A stretch of 34,472 nt of DNA from an uncultured Rhodobiaceae bacterium. Lineage in GTDB: Bacteria; Pseudomonadota; Alphaproteobacteria; RS24. The notes beneath the pieces were generated by a model. That model did not search any database. It saw only the letters and a list, made by a program, of their open reading frames with translations, and had not been told where the DNA came from. The number at the start of each line of letters is the position of its first letter. Position 1 is the first letter of the stretch. Position numbers and translations under genes: made by a program. Positions 1 through 9,744 of the stretch are shown piece by piece. The stretch is taken from the NCBI GenBank assembly GCA_937876775.1, contig CALEFA010000074.1:1-34472 (forward strand), in the 5' to 3' direction.

Positions 1-603
<603 letters not shown>

Positions 604-655
604 CCAAACCCGCCAGAGGCTTGCCAAATCATGCCGGATGATTACAAATCGGCAG

Positions 656-2188
656 ATGAGTAATGCTATGGCCTGTTTTGATTTTATCGTCGATAGCCAA
701 GCCGCCACCCATCGCGTGGCGCATTGGTTGCGGCCGCTTTTGAGCGGGCACGGGTTTATCTCCCTAGTCGGCGATTTGGGGGTCGGCAAAACTGAATTTG
801 CCCGTGCTTTTGTGCGCGCTTATTGCGGCGATATTATTGTTCCTAGTCCGAGCTTCACCTTAGTTCAGCCTTATGAGAGCGGCGATGTACGCTTGTTGCA
901 TGCAGACTTATACCGTTTAGCAGAGGCTAGCGAAATTTACGAACTTGGCCTCATTGAGGCGATGGATGATCATATTTGCTTGATTGAATGGGCCGATAAA
1001 GCCGATGGCCTCCTGCCAAAGGCGGATGTCATCGTGCGCTTTGATATGGTCGCTGGGCAAGACCATCAACGGCATATTGAAATCAGCTCGGAAGATGAAA
1101 CCCTATTGGCCGCCTTGCGAGCTGCCTATCAACGCGATCAGCAAGTAGAAAAATTTCTTGTGACCCATGATTGGTCGCCCACGCAGGCTCAGCGTCAGCC
1201 GTTAGCCGGCGATGCGTCGACGCGGCGCTATGACCGCCTCACCAAAACCGATGGCCATTCAGCGGTGTTGATGGACTGGCAATCTGGCCCAGACGGTGCG
1301 GCCGACTATGACGGCCAAGCTTATTCGCAGGTGGTGCATTTGGCTGAGGCCACGCCAGCTTATTGCCGTATGAACCAATGGCTGGAAGCCCATGACATGC
1401 GCGTGCCGCAAATTCTGGCCAGCGATGAGGGGGCGGGTTTTGTCCTTTTGGAAGACCTTGGCGACATGACCTTAGCGGCACTCGACAAAGTGGGCGATGC
1501 TGCGCGCAAGCCGATTGTCTATGCTGAAGCGATTGAGACTCTCCTGCATTTACATGCCCAGCCTGCCGCAGATTTTCTCGCCGTCTATAATGGTCGTGTG
1601 CAAGCCATTGAAACGAGCCTGTTCCTTGATTGGTATTTACCTTGGCGCGGTATCAGCGTGACCCCAAGCGCGCGTCAGGCATGGATGAACCTATGGCAAA
1701 ATTTGGGTGATAGCCTCTTGGAGGCTCCGAAGGTAAGCGTTTTGCGTGATTTCCATTCGGTGAATATGCTTTGGCAACCGCAGGCTCAGGGGCGTTATCG
1801 TTTGGGGCTGATTGACGTGCAAGACGCGCTGGCCGGTCATGCGGCCTATGACCTGCTTTCATTGTTGCAAGACGCGCGTATCGATGTGTCGCCCCAGCAA
1901 GTGGCGCTCAGCTATCAAAATTATACTGATGCGCGTTTTACTGACGCGGCGGATAAACAGGCTTTTTCGCGCGCTTATGCGATAGCCGGTGCGCAGCGTA
2001 GTTTGAAAATCGCTGGTATATTTGTTCGCCTCGCGCAACGAGACGCAAAACCAAACTATCTCGATCATCTACCGCGCATTATCGGCTATATTCAGCACAA
2101 TCTCGCGCATCCTGCCTTGGATGATATTGCCGCATGGCTCGAAGCCGAAGCACCGATGAGCTTGCAGATGCCCTTCGGTGACACATGA
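656..2188 (+). CDS. Bifunctional TsaE ATPase / AmgK-like sugar kinase (aminoglycoside phosphotransferase fold)
   Basis: Two domains are fused in about 510 residues. Residues ~1-155 are TsaE, the ATPase that works with TsaB and TsaD to make t6A37 in ANN-decoding tRNAs. Seen are the P-loop GDLGVGKT (39-46), the PSPSFTLV segment, HADLYRL and the LIEW motif. Residues ~165-510 are an aminoglycoside-phosphotransferase-fold kinase of the AmgK type, with LAGDASTRRY, a LLEDLGD motif, the catalytic loop RDFHSVN (364-370) and the metal site IDVQD (386-390). AmgK phosphorylates the anomeric carbon of N-acetylmuramate or N-acetylglucosamine in peptidoglycan recycling. Translational overlap with the MurU-like gene supports that role. 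ATGs at 638, 656 and 668 are all possible starts and none has a clear ribosome site. The fused architecture is known in Alphaproteobacteria. The kinase substrate is inferred from context. Confidence 0.9.
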   Translation: MSNAMACFDFIVDSQAATHRVAHWLRPLLSGHGFISLVGDLGVGKTEFARAFVRAYCGDIIVPSPSFTLVQPYESGDVRLLHADLYRLAEASEIYELGLIEAMDDHICLIEWADKADGLLPKADVIVRFDMVAGQDHQRHIEISSEDETLLAALRAAYQRDQQVEKFLVTHDWSPTQAQRQPLAGDASTRRYDRLTKTDGHSAVLMDWQSGPDGAADYDGQAYSQVVHLAEATPAYCRMNQWLEAHDMRVPQILASDEGAGFVLLEDLGDMTLAALDKVGDAARKPIVYAEAIETLLHLHAQPAADFLAVYNGRVQAIETSLFLDWYLPWRGISVTPSARQAWMNLWQNLGDSLLEAPKVSVLRDFHSVNMLWQPQAQGRYRLGLIDVQDALAGHAAYDLLSLLQDARIDVSPQQVALSYQNYTDARFTDAADKQAFSRAYAIAGAQRSLKIAGIFVRLAQRDAKPNYLDHLPRIIGYIQHNLAHPALDDIAAWLEAEAPMSLQMPFGDT

Positions 2189-2892
2189 GTGAGCCGATAA
2201 CCACGGCGATGATTTTGGCGGCTGGACGCGGCACCCGCATGCGCGCCCATGCCGACGCCCCTCCCAAACCATTGGTTGAAATTGCCGGTCAGAGCCTTCT
2301 CACTCGGATGATTGATCGGCTGCAAGCGGCGGGCATTGAACGTATTATCATTAACTTGCACCATAAGGCGGCATTCATCACCTCGCATTTGCAGGCGCGC
2401 ACACAGGGGCCGGAGATCATTTTTTCGGATGAAACGCAGTTGCTCTTGGACACGGGCGGCGGTGTTAAAAACGCCTTGCCGCTTTTGGGGGCAGCTCCCT
2501 TTGTGGTTTGCAACGCCGATGTTCTCTGGCAGGAGAACAGCAATAATATTGCTGCTTTAATGGCAAATTTTGACGCCGCGCGCATGGATGCTCTCTTGCT
2601 TATGGCAGATATGGCAAGTAGTACCGGCTATGATGGGGACGGCGATTATTGCCTTGCCGCAGATGGTCAATTGCGCCGCCGTTCCGATGAGGTAAATGCG
2701 GGCATTTTTTCTGGTGTGCGTATTGTGACACCGCAAGCGGTCGCCGCCATAGACCAAACGGTGTTTTCATTTAACGCCATATTTGATGCCGCCGAGGCGC
2801 GCCAACGCTTATTTGGGCGGCGGTTAGATGGACGGTGGATGCATGTCGGCACGCCTGAGGGGCGCGCTGAGGCTGAAGCAATTATCGGCTAA
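2185..2892 (+). CDS. murU: N-acetylmuramate-1-phosphate uridylyltransferase-like nucleotidyltransferase
   Basis: A 235-residue sugar-phosphate nucleotidyltransferase. The N-terminus carries the family signature AMILAAGRGTRMR, then PPKPLVEIAGQSLL with the substrate-contacting lysine. Further in are DTGGGVKNALPLL and VVCNADVLW, whose aspartate binds the metal, and the C-terminal segment WMHVGTPEGRAEAE. In the MurU salvage route the enzyme joins UTP and MurNAc-1-phosphate to give UDP-MurNAc, bypassing de novo synthesis and the fosfomycin-sensitive MurA step. Its ATG overlaps the upstream stop as ATGA, so it is probably translationally coupled to the AmgK-like kinase that would supply its substrate. 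Length fits the short MurU class better than GlmU or RmlA. Preference for MurNAc-1-phosphate is inferred from the pairing; a GDP-mannose or glucose-1-phosphate role is less likely. Confidence 0.85.
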   Translation: MSEPITTAMILAAGRGTRMRAHADAPPKPLVEIAGQSLLTRMIDRLQAAGIERIIINLHHKAAFITSHLQARTQGPEIIFSDETQLLLDTGGGVKNALPLLGAAPFVVCNADVLWQENSNNIAALMANFDAARMDALLLMADMASSTGYDGDGDYCLAADGQLRRRSDEVNAGIFSGVRIVTPQAVAAIDQTVFSFNAIFDAAEARQRLFGRRLDGRWMHVGTPEGRAEAEAIIG

Positions 2893-2941
2893 GGTCTATA
2901 TTGTCACCCCGCATACGGCCCGGGCTGTGGTATCATAAGTG

Positions 2942-5900
2942 ATGAACGATTCTGCGCGCCTCAAAATATATAACATCGCCGCCGGACAAGCTTTTTTGAG
3001 TGTGCTGGCTGACAGTATCAGTGATGACAAGCAGCGGCAGGAGGTTTTCGGCCCCTGTCAGTTGGAAGATGTCACGATTCTGTTGCCGACCCGACGGGCC
3101 GCCCTACACTTGTCAAAACTGCTGTTATCGCGCGCTCAAAGCCAAGGGCAGCAGGCGGTTTTACTGCCTCATATTGGTACTTTGGGCGACCTAGATGATC
3201 AGGGTTTTGAGGGCATCCAAAATGATGGCGTGATGGCCCCCGATTTGCCGCCAGCTATTGACCCGCGAGCGCGACATTTTTATTTTTTGAAACTTATTCG
3301 CAAATGGGCTGAACAAACCGATCAAGAACTTAGTGCCGTGCGCTTGTCGGCCTTGGCCTATGATCTGGAAGGGCTTCTTGATCAGGCACAGAATGAACAA
3401 ATTGACTGGGCTTCTTTGCCCAATCTAGTGACCGGTGAATTGGCACAAAATTGGGAAATCACCGTCGATTTTTTGAAAATCATCACTGAGTTCTGGCCAG
3501 CTTTTTTGCGCGATAATAATTTATTAGATCCCGTCGAACGGCGTAATCATTTGCTGGCCGCCCGCACTCAGGCGTGGCGACAGCGCCCACCGGATGGCCC
3601 GGTAATCGCGGCCGGTTCGACCGGTAGTATTCGTTCAACCGCTGATTTATTGCAGGTGATTGCAAGCTTGCCGCGCGGCGCGGTTATTTTGCCAGGTCTG
3701 GATATGACTGCCGATGAGGATTGCTGGCAGGCGATTATTGGTGATGCCTCACACCCGCAAAATCTGATGGCCAGCCTGTTGACCTATTTAGATGTCGATC
3801 GGGCACAAATAAAGCCATGGCCAGGCAGTGCCCCTATCGTGCCAATGGCTCAGCTCATTAACCAAGCTCTGGTGCCTGTGCCACAAACTGCTCTTTGGGC
3901 ACAAATGACGCAGCACCAATCAACCCAGGCGCCGAAGCCGTTTTTGCAGATGACGCATTGCCATTTGATTGAAGCACCCGACCAGCGCAGTGAGGCGGGC
4001 ACGGTGGCCATGGCCATGCGTGCTGTTTATGAAAACCCGGGTCAAACGGCAGCATTGGTGACGCGCGACAGAAATTTGGCGCGCCGTGTCGCCTCTGAAT
4101 TGCGCCGTTGGGATATTGAGGTCGATGATTCATCGGGTCAACCCTTGACGCAAACACCTGCCGCGGCTGCCTTGCGATTGATTTTACGCTGTCTGCAGGA
4201 CGGCTTCGCGCCTGTAACATTTTTGGCGCTGATGAAACACCCGATGGTGTCATTGGGGATGGCGCGAGGCGACCATCTGACCGCCGTACGTGATTTGGAG
4301 ACGGAAATCTTACGCGGTCCGCGCCCGTCAGCCGGACTGGCCGGTATGCAGCGGGCTTGGCAGCAAAAGAAAGCGGAACCAAATGAATTGTTAACCGCAT
4401 GCGAAGCCGCTTTCGCAGATCTCCTAGCTTTACCGCGGCAAAGCAGTATTGCCGACTTGCAACCAGCCTTATTGCGCACGGCTGAGGTTTTGATTGCCAA
4501 TGATCAGGGCGACCACCTGCCATTGTTTGAAAATGGCGAGGATGGTCGTGCGCTTGCACAATTCTTCGATAGTCTTATGCAACACGCGCATTTGGCGCCA
4601 TCGGTCAAACTATCTGATTGGCCAGAATTATTTGATTTGTGGTTGTCCCGGCATAATGTTCGGCGTTTGCCGCGCGCGACGCCACGGCTATTCATCTGGG
4701 GCCCTTTAGAAGCCCGCCTGATGCAGCCCGATGTGATGATTTTGGGTGGCTTGAATGAAGCCAGCTGGCCGCCCTTGCCGGAAACCGGCCCATGGTTATC
4801 GCGGCCGATGCGGGCGCAGATCAAGCTGAGTCAACCTGAACGGCAAATTGGTCAGGCGGCGCATGACTTTGCTCAAGGGGCTAGCGCGCCAAAAGTGTTC
4901 TTGTCTCGGGCCATGAAAGTCGACGGTTCGCCAAGCGTGGCGGCACGCTGGCTGAGACGTCTCGAAACATTGTGCAATGGCCTACCGAGAGAGCAGGGAG
5001 AGCAATATTTGGCTTGGTGGCAGCACTTGGATAACCCACCAATCGCGGACGGTGCAGCGCAACCAGCTGCGCGCCCTATGCCATGCCCGCCGGTGGCGGC
5101 GCGGCCCAATTCATTGTCGGTAACGCAAATTGAAACACTATTATCCGACCCTTATAAAATCTATGCCCGAAAAATTCTCGGGCTCAAAGAATTGCAAGCT
5201 GTGGATGCACCGGCGGGTGCGGCGCATCGCGGCAATTTATTGCATGACTTATTCGAGCAACTCATTCGCGATGGGCGCCATTTGGGCGACACGATTGCTG
5301 ACGACATTATGAGCTACGCCAAAGCCGCTGAAGCTGATTTTCCTGGCGGCGCTTCTGTTATGCGATTTTGGCAAGCGCGGTTGCAAGCCGTGGCTGACTG
5401 GTTTGCCGATTATGAAACTCTGCGGCGCGCCGATATAGCCGATAGCGTGGTCGAAGAAACCGGTCGCCTGCCCCTGTCGATTGACGGGCAAGATTTCACC
5501 ATTACAGCAAAAGCCGACCGTATCGATAAGCTGACTGATGGTAGTTATGCGGTGATCGACTATAAAACCGGTGCGTTGCCGTCGCAAAAATCGGTTGCCG
5601 AATATTTGGCACCTCAATTAACCCTCGAAGCGGTGATTTTGCAGGCTGGTGGTTTCGCTGAGCATGGCTTGCCACCGGCGCCCGTCAAAACGCTAGATTA
5701 TTTGCGCCTAACCGGGCGACATCCGCCGGGTGAACGCCTGTCGATTGCGGCCACGCCGGAGCTCGTACAAGGCGCTTTGGACATGTTGCACAAACTCATT
5801 GCCAGCTATCAAAAGCTAGAGCAGCCCTATGTTTCGCACATACGCCCGAAAAATCAGAATTTTGTCAGTGCCTATGATCACCTAGCGCGTCTGGCTGAAT

Positions 5901-5944
5901 GGCGCAGCACGCTCGATGAAGGGAGCGGTGATGAGCAAGATTGA
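2942..5944 (+). CDS. addB: Double-strand break repair protein AddB (helicase-like / nuclease subunit)
   Basis: About 1000 residues, the usual size for alphaproteobacterial AddB. With AddA it forms the nuclease-helicase that resects double-strand ends and prepares 3' tails for RecA, the counterpart of RecBCD. Visible signatures are VTILLPTRRAALHL near the N-terminus, the helicase-like segment MILGGLNEASWPPLPETGPWL in mid-protein, and a C-terminal PD-(D/E)xK nuclease domain with ITAKADRID followed by YAVIDYKTG at about residues 855-877. No cysteine cluster flanks the nuclease motif, so the iron-sulfur cluster of the Bacillus AddB type appears absent. The start may be ATG 2942 or the GTG immediately before it (2939); the ribosome site is weak. 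The C-terminus overlaps the addA start, so the two subunits are probably coupled. Confidence 0.95.
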   Translation: MNDSARLKIYNIAAGQAFLSVLADSISDDKQRQEVFGPCQLEDVTILLPTRRAALHLSKLLLSRAQSQGQQAVLLPHIGTLGDLDDQGFEGIQNDGVMAPDLPPAIDPRARHFYFLKLIRKWAEQTDQELSAVRLSALAYDLEGLLDQAQNEQIDWASLPNLVTGELAQNWEITVDFLKIITEFWPAFLRDNNLLDPVERRNHLLAARTQAWRQRPPDGPVIAAGSTGSIRSTADLLQVIASLPRGAVILPGLDMTADEDCWQAIIGDASHPQNLMASLLTYLDVDRAQIKPWPGSAPIVPMAQLINQALVPVPQTALWAQMTQHQSTQAPKPFLQMTHCHLIEAPDQRSEAGTVAMAMRAVYENPGQTAALVTRDRNLARRVASELRRWDIEVDDSSGQPLTQTPAAAALRLILRCLQDGFAPVTFLALMKHPMVSLGMARGDHLTAVRDLETEILRGPRPSAGLAGMQRAWQQKKAEPNELLTACEAAFADLLALPRQSSIADLQPALLRTAEVLIANDQGDHLPLFENGEDGRALAQFFDSLMQHAHLAPSVKLSDWPELFDLWLSRHNVRRLPRATPRLFIWGPLEARLMQPDVMILGGLNEASWPPLPETGPWLSRPMRAQIKLSQPERQIGQAAHDFAQGASAPKVFLSRAMKVDGSPSVAARWLRRLETLCNGLPREQGEQYLAWWQHLDNPPIADGAAQPAARPMPCPPVAARPNSLSVTQIETLLSDPYKIYARKILGLKELQAVDAPAGAAHRGNLLHDLFEQLIRDGRHLGDTIADDIMSYAKAAEADFPGGASVMRFWQARLQAVADWFADYETLRRADIADSVVEETGRLPLSIDGQDFTITAKADRIDKLTDGSYAVIDYKTGALPSQKSVAEYLAPQLTLEAVILQAGGFAEHGLPPAPVKTLDYLRLTGRHPPGERLSIAATPELVQGALDMLHKLIASYQKLEQPYVSHIRPKNQNFVSAYDHLARLAEWRSTLDEGSGDEQD

Positions 5945-8900
5945 TAATCAACCAGCCTTTCAAGCTTCTGACCCACATTATTCGGCGTGGGTAGCGGCCA
6001 ATGCCGGCTCCGGTAAGACGTTTGTTTTGGTGACGCGCTTGGTGCGCTTAATGTTGTCTGGCGTGGCTCCTGAAAAGCTCCTGTGCCTGACCTATACGCG
6101 CAGCGCAGCAGCTGAGATGCAAGACAGATTGTTTACCCTATTGGCAGAGTGGGCACTGCTTGACGATGCCGCATTGCATAAAGCCATTGGCGAGCGGCTT
6201 GGCACGCCGGACGACGAGCACGATTTACCATTGGCGCGCATGCTATTTGCCCGCGCGCTTGAAAGCCCGGGCGGCCTGCGCGTTCAGACCATTCACTCAT
6301 TTTGCGAAAGCCTGTTGAAACGGTTTCCATTGGAGGCTGGCCTGTCGCCACAGTTTGATTTGCTTGATGAGCAGGATGCGCAAGATTTGCAGGCGCAGAT
6401 TATTCGCCGACTTCTAAGCCACGAAGACGACACCGCCCTGCGCAGCGCCCTCGACGCTTTGACCCGACAATTGAGCGAGCCCGACCTTGATAAATTGGCG
6501 CATACCATTTTGTCACAACGCGATCATTTTGATACAGCGCGTCAGAGGGAGAATTTGAAGAAATTGGCTCAAAGCAGCGGCCTTGACCATTTGGACGAAG
6601 AAGCACGTAATCCAGAATCAATCGCTAACACCCATATGCAAGAATATACATCGCGCGCTTCGGAGTTGGCCAATTGGTTGGCAGCTTCAGAGCAAACAAC
6701 CAATCAGCAACGTGGCCACGACCTCGGCAAGTTCATCGACGCTATGGAAAATCAACAATTGCCACAAGCATGGGCGGCGTTGTCGCAGGTGTTCTTGACC
6801 GGCGATGGCAGTCCGCGCAAATCATTGGTCACTAAAACTTATGCCGAGAAACAGCCTAACTTGGCCGATGATTTGGTTCGCTGGGGGGAGCGATTTGACG
6901 AAGTCACAGCGCTATATCGCGCCAGTTTCACCTATCAAATGACACAAGCGCTTTATGTTTTTGCCGAGAGTCTCATCCGCGACTATGCCGCCGTGAAGGA
7001 TCAGCGTGGTGTATTGGATTACGATGATTTGATTTCTTGCACCAATCAAATGCTGTCACAAAAGCGCGCGGCTGCATGGGTTTTATTCAAGATTGACAAT
7101 GGCTTAGAGCATATTTTGGTGGATGAGGCGCAAGATACGAGTCCAGCCCAATGGCGGGTTATTCGCACGCTGGCCGATGAGTTTTTTGCTGGTGAGACGG
7201 CCAATCCGAAACAGCGAACGATTTTCGCCGTGGGCGATGAGAAACAATCAATCTTTAGTTTTCAAGGTGCTGATCCGGCTGGCTTTAATGCCCAATATGA
7301 ACATTTTAATGCGCAAGTTTCTGAGATTGGTGGCGCGGTCAATTATGTGCGTTTGCTCAATTCATGGCGCTCGGCGCCTGAGGTGCTGCAAGTGGTTGAT
7401 CAACTGTTTTCAACTTCTGAAACAGCGCGTGGTTTGTCGGCCGCTGGCGCGCCGACCGAACATATTGCCCAGCGTGATAAAGCGACCGGCTATGTTGCGT
7501 TATGGGAAGCTGAGCAGTCGACGCCGATAAGCGAGACTGACGAGGCCAGTGAGTTAACGGATATGCCGGTGGTTGATTTGCCGGAAACCACTAGACAGAA
7601 ACTAGCGCGTCGCATTGCAGATAAAATAGCAGCGTGGCAGGCCGATGCGACCTGTGATATCCGGCCAGGCGATATTTTAATCCTCGTACGCAAACGCGAT
7701 GATTTTGTCGACGATATGATCCGCGCACTAGATCGGCGCAATATTCGTGTCGCCGGTGCCGACCGCATGGTGTTGCTAGAGCAAATAGCTATTCTGGATT
7801 TAATGGCGGCGGCTGAATTTGCCCTCAATCCAAATGATGACTTAACTTTGGCCTGTTTTCTGCGCAGTCCCTTGGGAGGGCTAGATGAGACGGCACTGTT
7901 TGACTTGGCCTATGGCCGTTCAGGCAGTCTGTGGGCGGCGCTGAAGGCGGCGGTCGCGGCCGGTGGCGATGATAAACTGAAATCGGCGCATCAACGGCTC
8001 AGTTGGCTGTTGGCGCAAGTCGACTATTTGCGACCTTATGATTATTTTGCCCAATTACTAACGACACAAGATGGCCATGCATTGATGCGCGGGCGCTTGG
8101 GTACTGAAATTGACGATGCGATTGGCGAATTTTTGCGCCTCGCTTTGGTATTTGAAAGCCGCCATGTGGCTTCCATGCAGGGGTTTTTGCATTTTTTACG
8201 CCAAGGCCAGCAGACCATTAAACGCGATATGGAAAACCGCCAAGATGCGGTGCGAATTATGACCGTGCATGGCGCCAAGGGGCTGGAAGCGCCGATTGTG
8301 TTTTTGCCGGATACATGCTCGCGCCCAGGCGGCAGCGCCCAACGCGGTGTGGTGCAGATGGGACAGCAGAAAATACCTTTCTGGCGGGCCAATAGAAAAA
8401 TGCGCGAAGCCCATGGGCAGGCCGAGGAAGAAAATGCCATGCAGAGCGAGCAGGATGAGTCCAAGCGACTGCTCTATGTGGCGCTAACGCGGGCGCGCGA
8501 TCGGCTTTACATTGGCGGCTATTTGAATAAGCGGGCTAAGACCCCGCCAAAGGATTCGTGGTATCAAATGATTGCCGATGAATTGCAGAAAGATAAGAAC
8601 CTTGGCGAGGATATGGGCCGCCCCATTTGGTCGCTTGGCGATGAACACAAAGCGATGCCTGAGCGCAAAACAAATGACCAGCCGTCGATTGACCCTGGCC
8701 CTGCGCCATCTTGGGTTAGTAAAAAAATCTCTAAGCACGAAGCGCGCGAGAATATAAGGGCTGAGAAAATATTTGCCCCTTCAACCATAGCCTCGCCGTC
8801 GGCAAACACTGCGTCCAATAAGGGAGGCAATAACGAGGCTATGTTAGCGGGGCATATTAGCCATAGCCTGTTTGAGCATTTACCAGCTGTGCCAAAGGAT

Positions 8901-9356
8901 CAACGGGCAGCCGCGGCGCAAGCCTATGTGTCGCTTCATGGACAGAGCCTAGCGCCGAACACGCAAGAAAAATTGATTGCCAATGTGTTGACCGTTATGG
9001 CCGATCCGCAAATCGCTGAACTGTTTGCGCCGCATAGTCGGGCCGAAGCGCCGATTGCTGGTTTTTTGACTCGCACCAATGGCACGCAAATACAGTTTCA
9101 TGGGCAAATTGACCGCTACGTCGAGACTGATCAGGCGATTTATTTGGTCGATTTCAAAACTGGTTCAGTGCCCGATGTTGACGACATCGCCGATGCATAT
9201 GTGCTGCAAATGGCTGTTTATCAAGCTCTTATGCGCGCCGTGCGCGGTGCTAAGCCAATACGTTGCGGTTTGGTTTGGACGCAAGCTTGCCGCGTCGACT
9301 GGTTGGATGACGAAAGATTGGCGTCTAGCTTAGCGAATATGTTGTCTGGTGCTTGA
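5931..9356 (+). CDS. addA: Double-strand break repair helicase AddA (UvrD-type helicase and nuclease)
   Basis: About 1141 residues from the preferred ATG at 5931, which has AAGGGAG eight bases upstream; an in-frame ATG at 5916 is also possible. It is a superfamily 1A (UvrD/RecB) 3'-5' helicase. Walker A ANAGSGKT lies at about 23-30, then the motif LTYTRSAAAEM, the Walker B box LVDEAQDTSP (~396), FAVGDEKQSIFSFQGADP, the motif RIMTVHGAKGLEAPIVFLPD and motif VI VALTRARDRLYI (~850). A C-terminal PD-(D/E)xK nuclease domain shows the motif YLVDFKTG (~1073). The gene overlaps the end of addB. Together the two proteins carry two nuclease sites and one active motor. Nothing looks broken. The recognition hotspot (Chi equivalent) cannot be inferred from the sequence. 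Confidence 0.96.
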   Translation: MSKIDNQPAFQASDPHYSAWVAANAGSGKTFVLVTRLVRLMLSGVAPEKLLCLTYTRSAAAEMQDRLFTLLAEWALLDDAALHKAIGERLGTPDDEHDLPLARMLFARALESPGGLRVQTIHSFCESLLKRFPLEAGLSPQFDLLDEQDAQDLQAQIIRRLLSHEDDTALRSALDALTRQLSEPDLDKLAHTILSQRDHFDTARQRENLKKLAQSSGLDHLDEEARNPESIANTHMQEYTSRASELANWLAASEQTTNQQRGHDLGKFIDAMENQQLPQAWAALSQVFLTGDGSPRKSLVTKTYAEKQPNLADDLVRWGERFDEVTALYRASFTYQMTQALYVFAESLIRDYAAVKDQRGVLDYDDLISCTNQMLSQKRAAAWVLFKIDNGLEHILVDEAQDTSPAQWRVIRTLADEFFAGETANPKQRTIFAVGDEKQSIFSFQGADPAGFNAQYEHFNAQVSEIGGAVNYVRLLNSWRSAPEVLQVVDQLFSTSETARGLSAAGAPTEHIAQRDKATGYVALWEAEQSTPISETDEASELTDMPVVDLPETTRQKLARRIADKIAAWQADATCDIRPGDILILVRKRDDFVDDMIRALDRRNIRVAGADRMVLLEQIAILDLMAAAEFALNPNDDLTLACFLRSPLGGLDETALFDLAYGRSGSLWAALKAAVAAGGDDKLKSAHQRLSWLLAQVDYLRPYDYFAQLLTTQDGHALMRGRLGTEIDDAIGEFLRLALVFESRHVASMQGFLHFLRQGQQTIKRDMENRQDAVRIMTVHGAKGLEAPIVFLPDTCSRPGGSAQRGVVQMGQQKIPFWRANRKMREAHGQAEEENAMQSEQDESKRLLYVALTRARDRLYIGGYLNKRAKTPPKDSWYQMIADELQKDKNLGEDMGRPIWSLGDEHKAMPERKTNDQPSIDPGPAPSWVSKKISKHEARENIRAEKIFAPSTIASPSANTASNKGGNNEAMLAGHISHSLFEHLPAVPKDQRAAAAQAYVSLHGQSLAPNTQEKLIANVLTVMADPQIAELFAPHSRAEAPIAGFLTRTNGTQIQFHGQIDRYVETDQAIYLVDFKTGSVPDVDDIADAYVLQMAVYQALMRAVRGAKPIRCGLVWTQACRVDWLDDERLASSLANMLSGA

Positions 9357-9415
9357 TTATCTTAAGCGCAGTTCTTAGATTGAACATATGATTCCCTCGC
9401 CAATAGGAGACCGAA

Positions 9416-9736
9416 ATGGCTGTAGCACATATCAATGATGATGATTTCGAAACCCAAGTTTTGAATGCAGACGGCCCTGTTTTGGTCGATTTCTGGGCCG
9501 AATGGTGTGGCCCGTGCAAGCAGATTGCACCAGCGCTGGAAGAATTGTCAGCCGAATATGATGGAAAACTGTCGATCATTAAAATCAATATTGACGAAAA
9601 CCCCGAGGCGCCAACAAATTATGGTGTGCGCTCAATCCCGACTATGATGATTTTCCAAGATGGGCAAGCGGCAGCGACCAAAGTGGGGGCTGCACCGAAA
9701 AGTCAAATCAAAGAATGGATTGAAGAAAGCCTCTAG
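9416..9736 (+). CDS. trxA: Thioredoxin 1
   Basis: A 106-residue single-domain thioredoxin, the normal family length. The active site WCGPCK sits in FWAEWCGPCKQIAP at about residues 28-38, with the conserved cis-proline in RSIPTMMIF. It is a cytoplasmic disulfide reductase recycled by thioredoxin reductase and serves ribonucleotide reductase, peroxiredoxins and methionine sulfoxide reductases. The ribosome site is strong (TAGGAG, 7 bases before the ATG). It follows addA by 59 bases. Its stop codon lies inside a small hairpin that also contains the stop codon of the convergent folC. No signal peptide is present. Confidence 0.97.
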   Translation: MAVAHINDDDFETQVLNADGPVLVDFWAEWCGPCKQIAPALEELSAEYDGKLSIIKINIDENPEAPTNYGVRSIPTMMIFQDGQAAATKVGAAPKSQIKEWIEESL

Positions 9737-9744
9737 GCTTTTTT
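9726..9744 (+). terminator. Rho-independent terminator overlapping the trxA and folC stop codons
   Basis: The sequence AAAGCC-TCTA-GGCTTT is a perfect 6-bp stem with a 4-base loop, and the stem's T run continues to six Ts. On the plus strand this is a compact terminator for trxA. The loop and stem contain the TAG of trxA and, on the other strand, the TAG of folC. On the minus strand the hairpin is followed by only a weak pyrimidine tract, so it would be less efficient for folC. Confidence 0.55.

Noticed and set aside
3858-4559. 233-residue open frame opposite addB
   Set aside because: Entirely inside the well-supported addB gene on the other strand; the Pro/Arg/His-rich translation has no recognisable motif and no ribosome site was apparent.
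8042-8464. 140-residue open frame opposite addA
   Set aside because: Overlaps conserved helicase motifs of addA and shows no family features.
9357-9415. Promoter for trxA (TATGAT near 9390)
   Set aside because: The -10 is reasonable, but no -35 lies at normal spacing; too weak to list.
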